A program made the position numbers and the translations under genes. 64,000 bases of DNA. It comes from Psychrobacter sp. JB385. Its GTDB lineage: Bacteria > Pseudomonadota > Gammaproteobacteria > Pseudomonadales > Moraxellaceae. This document shows positions 58,541 through 64,000 of this stretch, one piece after another. The stretch lies in assembly GCF_900163785.1 (NCBI RefSeq), contig NZ_FUKN01000008.1, positions 20,935 through 84,934 on the forward strand, in the 5' to 3' direction. Under the pieces are notes generated by a model. That model saw only the letters and a program-made list of their open reading frames with translations. It was not told where the DNA came from and did not search any database. The stretch's first letter is position 1. Each line of letters starts with the position of its first letter.

Positions 58541-59737
58541 ATGGCAAAGCAGACTTCTTTATCTAAAGGTATCAGTACCGTTGGCGCTTTTACACGTAAT
58601 AACCTAGAGCGCGTAGGCGCCATCATTGATACCATGAATGCCAAAACCAGCAAGCCTCGTCAATATAAAGCGGTTGATTTGGGCGATGAAGATTATCAAC
58701 AAGACTTGTTTCGGGAACAAACACTAAAAGCGACGCAGCAATTACTTGGTAACCGCTTTGCCACTTATGGTAAATATGCCAAAAAAGTGGTACCGAATAG
58801 CTTTTTTCAATCGACAGTGGATGGGGCATTTGCTCAAGTGGCTAAATTGGCCGCTCACTGGAGTCAAATTGATTTACCCAACCAACATCGTTTCGCCAAT
58901 ATTGCCAATCTTGATGATGAAGAGCGTTATGCACTTGCCACCGATATTGCCAATCAGAACCGTGCTTTAGCAGCCATCGGCGGCTTGACCGGTTTGGCAG
59001 GACTTCCAGGCTTATTGGCTGATACATTGTGGTTGTTATTGGTATCTCTACGTACCGTCTATCAGCTAGCGGCCGTCTATAATAAGCCATTGACTGGTAA
59101 GCAAGGGGTAAAGATGGCTTATGAGCTACTTGCGAACGCTGATTTGAGCAAAATGCAGGAAAAGCAAGCATTGCTCGCTGGTATTGGTATCGGTAAAGGC
59201 TTGCTTGACAATGCCCAAAGCAGTGGCCTACATAATGAGCTTAAAAACTTAGGTATGAAGAACAACAATGTTAATTTTTATGCTCAACAAATCGACAGCA
59301 TTGCTAGCCAAGTAGGCATTGATTTGGATCAAATCAATCTATCATGGATACGCCGTTTTCTACCAGCTACAGCCGTTGTGATAGGTGTACGTTATAACAG
59401 CCAGTTAATTGATGAGGTCATTGGGGTAGCGCAAGCGACGTTTGCACCAGATGCAAAGCTTGCCAACCGCGCTATTACTGATGATAGTAAGAGCGAAGCT
59501 GAGGTTAGTAAATTCTCTAGCGACGAAGAAAAGAAAAATACTGAAGACAAGGCTGCTGAAAGTCAGAACGCGGAAGACAACAATGTCAGTGATGCTGACA
59601 ACAAAGCAGACGAGAAGGATACTGAAAGTAAAGGCAGTAAAAAGAAGGGTGAGTCAGTAGATGCAACTGACAGCAAAACATCTGACAGTAAAAAAGAAAG
59701 TAAGCCAAATAAAACTGCTGATACGCAAAAGAAATAA
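58541..59737 (+). CDS. EcsC-family protein with charged tail
   Basis: The first 310 or so residues match the EcsC protein family: a hydrophobic glycine-rich stretch (AAIGGLTGLAGLPGLLADTLWLLLVSL, described in two parts around residues 146-172), KQGVKMAYELL, GIGIGKGLL and a late hydrophobic helix (FLPATAVVIGVRYNSQLIDEV). The last 85 or so residues are low-complexity Lys/Glu/Asp/Ser, probably disordered. The function of EcsC proteins outside Bacillus is poorly known; membrane association is likely. Confidence 0.82.
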   Translation: MAKQTSLSKGISTVGAFTRNNLERVGAIIDTMNAKTSKPRQYKAVDLGDEDYQQDLFREQTLKATQQLLGNRFATYGKYAKKVVPNSFFQSTVDGAFAQVAKLAAHWSQIDLPNQHRFANIANLDDEERYALATDIANQNRALAAIGGLTGLAGLPGLLADTLWLLLVSLRTVYQLAAVYNKPLTGKQGVKMAYELLANADLSKMQEKQALLAGIGIGKGLLDNAQSSGLHNELKNLGMKNNNVNFYAQQIDSIASQVGIDLDQINLSWIRRFLPATAVVIGVRYNSQLIDEVIGVAQATFAPDAKLANRAITDDSKSEAEVSKFSSDEEKKNTEDKAAESQNAEDNNVSDADNKADEKDTESKGSKKKGESVDATDSKTSDSKKESKPNKTADTQKK

Positions 59738-60053
59738 GCGCGATGCATTATCGGTTAATCTTTAGTTTCTAATCGTGCAATAGTATTCGAGCTTATTTAC
59801 TTTAATATAGGCGATGTTATCTTATAGCCCTTGAAAAGTAAGGTAATGTCGCCATTTAGATTTCATGAGTTACGATATTTATAATACTGACTAATGATTA
59901 ACTGATGTCAACAGTCGTACTTAAACCATTCATAACCTTACCATTTACCGAATCTTTATTGTTATATTGCTTGATAAAAGCAGACAAAGTACGGAAAAAG
60001 TAGATGGAATGCATATCTGTCAAAAGTTGTAAAGGTCAATCACTCATAAGTGG
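59738..60053. other. Intergenic region before the str operon
   Basis: AT-rich region between the EcsC gene and the str promoter; no gene or terminator that I can support. Confidence 0.35.
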
Positions 60054-60082
60054 TTGAATTAGCAATAACAACTCTTTATAAT
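60054..60082 (+). promoter_or_regulatory. Promoter of the str operon
   Basis: TTGAAT (60054-60059), a 17-base spacer and a perfect TATAAT (60077-60082). Transcription would start near 60089, about 97 bases before rpsL. Confidence 0.8.
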
Positions 60083-60185
60083 ACACTGTCCTAAAAATGG
60101 GTGCTCTAAAGTCTGTCATTCTTGCCAGATGAATGATGCGTTAACCCATTTTTTTGTTTTATACCAAACGGGAGAAGGATGCCTT

Positions 60186-60560
60186 ATGGCAACAACTAAC
60201 CAATTGATTCGTAAAGGTCGCAAAACCATCAAGGAAAAGTCGAAAGTTCCTGCGTTGGAAGCGTGCCCACAGCGTCGCGGTGTATGTACTCGTGTATATA
60301 CTACCACGCCAAAAAAACCTAACTCAGCCATGCGTAAAGTATGTCGTGTACGTTTGACTTCAGGCTATGAAGTATCAAGCTACATCGGTGGCGAAGGTCA
60401 TAACCTACAAGAGCACAGTGTTGTTCTTATCCGTGGTGGTCGTGTAAAAGATCTACCAGGTGTACGTTATCACACTGTTCGCGGTGCATTAGATTGCGCA
60501 GGCGTTAAAGACCGTAAGCAAGGTCGCTCTAAGTACGGTGCTAAGAAGCCTAAAGTTTAA
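60186..60560 (+). CDS. rpsL: 30S ribosomal protein S12
   Basis: S12 is part of the ribosomal decoding centre. The 124-residue protein starts [11 protein letters not shown] and has [18 protein letters not shown], with the Lys that is altered in streptomycin resistance present as wild type (PKKPNS), and [13 protein letters not shown] with the second streptomycin-site Lys (GRVKDLPG). GGAGAAGGA precedes ATG 60186; the longer frame to 60129 is not needed. First gene of the str operon. Confidence 0.98.
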   Translation: MATTNQLIRKGRKTIKEKSKVPALEACPQRRGVCTRVYTTTPKKPNSAMRKVCRVRLTSGYEVSSYIGGEGHNLQEHSVVLIRGGRVKDLPGVRYHTVRGALDCAGVKDRKQGRSKYGAKKPKV

Positions 60561-60783
60561 TAGCCAAGTGCTATTAACGAAGCTTTTTTGTACTACCCAA
60601 TAACTGTGCATGGGTTTGGTGTTAGCAGTAAAACTACTTATATATCGATTATGTTATATCAGATGTTCATGCTTAAAACATACCACCATGCAGTAAGGCT
60701 AACTGATAACTCACTATGATATCTTTATGATAAATAGTCGATGTTGTGAATGTTAGACACTCCTGAAGATAAGGAAATTTATT

Positions 60784-61257
60784 ATGCCAAGACGTCGCGT
60801 CGTTGCTGCCCGTGAGATCCTACCGGATCCTAAGTTTGGTAGCCAAACTGTTGCAAAATTCATCAACCATGTAATGAGTGATGGTAAAAAATCTACTGCT
60901 GAGCGTATCGTTTATGGTGCACTTGAGACAGTAAGTGAGAAGCGTAAAGTTGAAGATCCAGTATCTTTCTTTGAAGAAGTGCTTGAAAATGTACGCCCAA
61001 TGGTAGAAGTAAAAGCTCGCCGCGTCGGCGGTGCAACCTATCAAGTACCAATGGAAGTACGTCCCTCCCGTCGTACTGCCTTGGCTATGCGTTGGTTAGC
61101 TGAAGCTGCTGCTAAGCGTTCTGAAAAATCAATGGCTTTGCGTTTAGCTGGCGAATTGAATGATGCTGCCGAAGGTAAAGGCGCTGCTATGAAAAAGCGT
61201 GACGAAGTTCACCGCATGGCAGATGCTAACAAAGCATTCTCTCATTACCGTTTCTAA
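60784..61257 (+). CDS. rpsG: 30S ribosomal protein S7
   Basis: S7 nucleates assembly of the 30S head and binds 16S rRNA. The 157-residue protein starts [20 protein letters not shown] and has [17 protein letters not shown] and MRWLAEAA. Length is typical. It follows rpsL after 223 bases, a wider gap than in E. coli. Confidence 0.98.
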   Translation: MPRRRVVAAREILPDPKFGSQTVAKFINHVMSDGKKSTAERIVYGALETVSEKRKVEDPVSFFEEVLENVRPMVEVKARRVGGATYQVPMEVRPSRRTALAMRWLAEAAAKRSEKSMALRLAGELNDAAEGKGAAMKKRDEVHRMADANKAFSHYRF

Positions 61258-61613
61258 GCTACTTTTGTTCTCACTGTTTAATAGTAGCTTAAGATTAATG
61301 GCTCATACTCATTGATCTTACATTGTTGTTTATTCTATTGATTACCGCCATCATTGAAAAAGTTGCGAGTAGGACTTATCTATTAGCAACTGAGATGGCG
61401 GATATCTATCAAGATGCCTCTCTAAAAATGTATTGTTTTAATTAGAAAGCGTCCCAAATTTGATACCGCACTATTCTTAGTATTTGCTCTTTTTTTGTCC
61501 ATATCAGGCTCAATAATCAGTAAGTAATATTACGAAGCTGAACGCTTTGTCATAGAGTATGAGGTAGAGACACAATACATTATTATATACACGACTTTTC
61601 CTAGGAAAACACT
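61258..61613. other. rpsG-fusA spacer
   Basis: A gap of 356 bases inside the str operon, unusually long. It holds a small inverted repeat (gttgc/gcaac near 61361-61396) and AT-rich stretches that might contain an extra promoter for fusA. No gene is seen. Confidence 0.4.
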
Positions 61614-63740
61614 ATGGCTCGTAAAACTCCCCTAAAACGCTATCGCAATATTGGTATCTCAGCGCATATTGATGCTGGTAAGACGACCACTACTGAGCGT
61701 GTTTTATTTTATACCGGTGTTAGCCACAAAATTGGCGAAGTACATGATGGCGCAGCCACCATGGACTGGATGGAGCAAGAACAAGAGCGCGGTATTACTA
61801 TTACCTCAGCGGCAACCACTTGTTTTTGGTCAGGTATGGCAAAACAGTTTGACGAACACCGCATCAACATCATTGACACCCCAGGCCACGTTGACTTCAC
61901 GATCGAAGTTGAACGTTCTATGCGTGTACTTGATGGCGCTTGCATGGTTTACTGTGCAGTAGGCGGCGTTCAGCCACAGTCTGAGACTGTATGGCGTCAA
62001 GCGAACAAATACAAAGTACCACGTCTTGCTTTTGTAAACAAAATGGATCGCGTTGGTGCGGATTTCTATCGTGTTATCGAGCAGATCAAAACCCGTCTTG
62101 GTGGTAAGCCAGTACCATTAGTTATTCCAATTGGTAAAGAAGATGACTTCGAAGGTGTTGTTGACCTAGTTACCATGAAAGCTATCTATTGGGATGAAGC
62201 CTCTCAAGGTATGCAGTATGAAGAGCGTGATATCCCAACTGAACTACAAGAAAAAGCAGAAGAGTATCGTGAATATCTTGTAGAAAGCGCTGCTGAAGCA
62301 AACGAAGATCTCATGAATGAGTATCTAGAAAATGGTGAATTGACTGTAGAGCAGATCCATGGCGCTATTCGTCAATTGACAATTGATAACGAAATCATCC
62401 CGCTTCTTTGTGGTACTGCCTTCAAAAACAAGGGTGTACAGAAGATGCTAGATGCTGTTATTCAGTATCTTCCAGCACCAATGGATGTACCAGCTATTCG
62501 CGGTATCCTTGATGACAAAGATGAAACTGAAGGCACTCGTGAAGCGTCAGATGATGCACCGTTCTCAGCACTAGCTTTCAAAATCATGAACGACAAGTTC
62601 GTTGGTAACCTAACCTTCGTTCGTGTTTATTCTGGTGTCATGACTCAGGGTAGCAGTGTTTATAACCCAGTTAAAATGAAGCGTGAGCGTGTTGGTCGTA
62701 TCGTACAGATGATGGCAAACTCTCAAGAAGAGCTTGCAGAAATTCGTACTGGTGACATCGCAGCTTTAGTTGGTATGAAAGATGTGACCACTGGTGATAC
62801 GCTATGTGATGAAAACAACGTCATTACTCTTGAGCGTATGGAATTCCCAGATCCAGTTATCTCTCTAGCGGTTGAACCTAAGACTAAAGCTGACCAAGAA
62901 AGAATGTCAATCGCTTTAGGTCGTTTGGCAAAAGAAGATCCATCGTTCCGTGTACATACTGACGAAGAATCTGGTCAGACAATCATCAGCGGTATGGGTG
63001 AGCTACATCTAGAGATTCTAGTTGACCGTATGAAGCGTGAGTTTAACGTTGAAGCCAACATCGGTGCGCCGCAGGTTGCTTATCGTGAAACGATTCGTAA
63101 TACTGTAGAACAAGAAGGCAAATTCGTACGTCAAACAGGTGGTCGTGGTAAGTTCGGTCACGTTTGGTTACGTCTTGAGCCGCTTGATCCAGCTGGCGAA
63201 ACAGAGTATGAATTCGCTGAAGAAGTTGTTGGCGGTACGGTACCAAAAGAATTCCACGGTGCTGTTGACAAAGGTATCCAAGAGCGCATGAAAAACGGCG
63301 TACTTGCTGGTTACCCAGTGGTTGGCGTAAAAGCCACCTTGTATGATGGTTCTTATCATGACGTCGATTCTGATGAATTGTCGTTCAAGATGGCAGGTTC
63401 TATGGCCTTCAGAAAAGGCTTCCTAGCCGCTGACCCAGCACTACTTGAGCCAGTCATGAAAGTAGAAGTTGAAACACCTGAAGACTACATGGGCGACATC
63501 ATGGGCGATCTTAACCGTCGTCGTGGTTTGGTACAGGGTATGGAAGACCTACCTGGTGGTACTAAACAGATTCGTGCTGAAGTACCATTAGCGGAAATGT
63601 TTGGTTATGCCACGCAAATGCGCTCTATGTCACAAGGCCGTGCAACTTACTCAATGGAATTCCAAAAGTACGCTGAAATTCCAAAGTCAGTTGCAGCTGA
63701 AATCATCTCTAAGTTCAACTCTAAAGATGATGACGAGTAA
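61614..63740 (+). CDS. fusA: Elongation factor G
   Basis: EF-G drives translocation on the ribosome using GTP. The 708-residue protein has G1 [11 protein letters not shown]2 with [11 protein letters not shown]3 DTPGHVDF, G4 NKMD and G5 GTAFKN, followed by domains II-V (for example GMGELHLEI in domain III and [17 protein letters not shown] in domain IV). Length is typical. Confidence 0.98.
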   Translation: MARKTPLKRYRNIGISAHIDAGKTTTTERVLFYTGVSHKIGEVHDGAATMDWMEQEQERGITITSAATTCFWSGMAKQFDEHRINIIDTPGHVDFTIEVERSMRVLDGACMVYCAVGGVQPQSETVWRQANKYKVPRLAFVNKMDRVGADFYRVIEQIKTRLGGKPVPLVIPIGKEDDFEGVVDLVTMKAIYWDEASQGMQYEERDIPTELQEKAEEYREYLVESAAEANEDLMNEYLENGELTVEQIHGAIRQLTIDNEIIPLLCGTAFKNKGVQKMLDAVIQYLPAPMDVPAIRGILDDKDETEGTREASDDAPFSALAFKIMNDKFVGNLTFVRVYSGVMTQGSSVYNPVKMKRERVGRIVQMMANSQEELAEIRTGDIAALVGMKDVTTGDTLCDENNVITLERMEFPDPVISLAVEPKTKADQERMSIALGRLAKEDPSFRVHTDEESGQTIISGMGELHLEILVDRMKREFNVEANIGAPQVAYRETIRNTVEQEGKFVRQTGGRGKFGHVWLRLEPLDPAGETEYEFAEEVVGGTVPKEFHGAVDKGIQERMKNGVLAGYPVVGVKATLYDGSYHDVDSDELSFKMAGSMAFRKGFLAADPALLEPVMKVEVETPEDYMGDIMGDLNRRRGLVQGMEDLPGGTKQIRAEVPLAEMFGYATQMRSMSQGRATYSMEFQKYAEIPKSVAAEIISKFNSKDDDE

Positions 63741-63802
63741 ATAAACGTCTATTGAATCTGACAATGTAGAGCATATTTCTAGGTTGTCAGTGGAGAATCC
63801 AC

Positions 63803-63849
63803 CAATAACTTGTTAAAAGACTTGTTATTGGTTGGGATTTTCTTATAAT
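63803..63849 (+). promoter_or_regulatory. Hairpin and promoter between fusA and tuf
   Basis: An inverted repeat ccaataac/gttattgg lies around 63802-63831. Overlapping it, TTGTTA (63822-63827), a 16-base spacer and TATAAT (63844-63849) form a likely tuf promoter, about 115 bases before the tuf start. Confidence 0.6.
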
Positions 63850-63964
63850 ATCTGCACATTAGTATGTGCGACCTTTTAACAATTATCTTAAAGTGGTCAA
63901 GATTGTTTGAGTTATCGTATTGATACGAACCCAGCATTTGACCCCAAAAAAAGAGGAATTACCC

Positions 63965-64000
63965 ATGGCAAAGGCCAAGTTTGAACGTAACAAGCCACAC
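63965..64000 (+). CDS. tuf: Elongation factor Tu, 5' end only
   Basis: Twelve codons (MAKAKFERNKPH) match the N-terminus of EF-Tu, which delivers aminoacyl-tRNA to the ribosome. A GAGG ribosome site lies about 9 bases upstream. Position after fusA supports the call. The gene continues beyond the window. Confidence 0.93.
   Translation, partial: MAKAKFERNKPH

Overview
The window looks like a core-chromosome segment of a Psychrobacter species (Moraxellaceae, Gammaproteobacteria). The proteins read as close Psychrobacter/Moraxellaceae types: trigger factor, ClpX/ClpP, FadB/FadA, a fused NMN adenylyltransferase-Nudix protein, a short-form HisG, IbaG-MurA-HisG-HisD-HisC gene order, and the rpsL-rpsG-fusA-tuf str operon. 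Base composition is moderate, with AT-rich intergenic regions. No phage, transposase, CRISPR array, rRNA or tRNA gene was recognised. The species call rests on recalled protein resemblance and was not searched.

Layout. 1-7100: cmoB, a DUF1176 secreted protein, a small DUF2788 membrane protein, argS, a SPOR-domain protein and an orphan PTS-type IIC membrane protein. 7100-9800: a short-chain dehydrogenase, then a MarR regulator divergent from a small membrane protein, with two matching palindromes over the promoter between them. 9800-13650: clpX, clpP and tig on the minus strand. 14200-21000: rdgB, sodB, a 1.5-kb segment (SDR plus small membrane protein) that ends in a second, decayed copy of the sodB 3' end with its terminator, a HEAT-like protein, a DUF72 protein and ispA. 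21400-25100: fadB and fadA for fatty-acid beta-oxidation. 25200-28900: isochorismatase-like hydrolase, HD hydrolase, DUF1287 protein, psd and dtd.

28900-34600: phoB-phoR, preceded by a clear Pho box, with a PhoR that has no membrane segment; then an M23 peptidase, a DnaQ-like exonuclease, a small unknown gene behind an alpha/beta hydrolase, and a LOG-family protein. 34600-43200: an FAD oxidoreductase, a COG4315-type lipoprotein, YceI, L31 type B, and an NAD-salvage pair (nadV and nadM-Nudix) with an SGNH hydrolase overlapping nadV, then a glutathione transferase. 43600-49600: nfuA, a PfkB-family kinase, rsmI, a YraN protein, a BON-domain lipoprotein and a secreted esterase. 49700-54950: ibaG, murA, hisG, hisD, hisC. 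54990-57950: fabB and pabB. 58500-59740: an EcsC-family protein with a charged tail. 60050 to the end: the str operon, cut off in the first codons of tuf.

Most genes are housekeeping. The most unusual items are the sodB 3'-end direct repeat around a two-gene segment, the soluble PhoR under an autoregulatory Pho box, the MarR twin operators, and the long rpmE2 leader with a perfect palindrome against its -10 box. I found no clear new multi-gene system. Where the longest ORF began inside a promoter or terminator, or lacked a ribosome site that a later start had, I moved the start and gave the reason.
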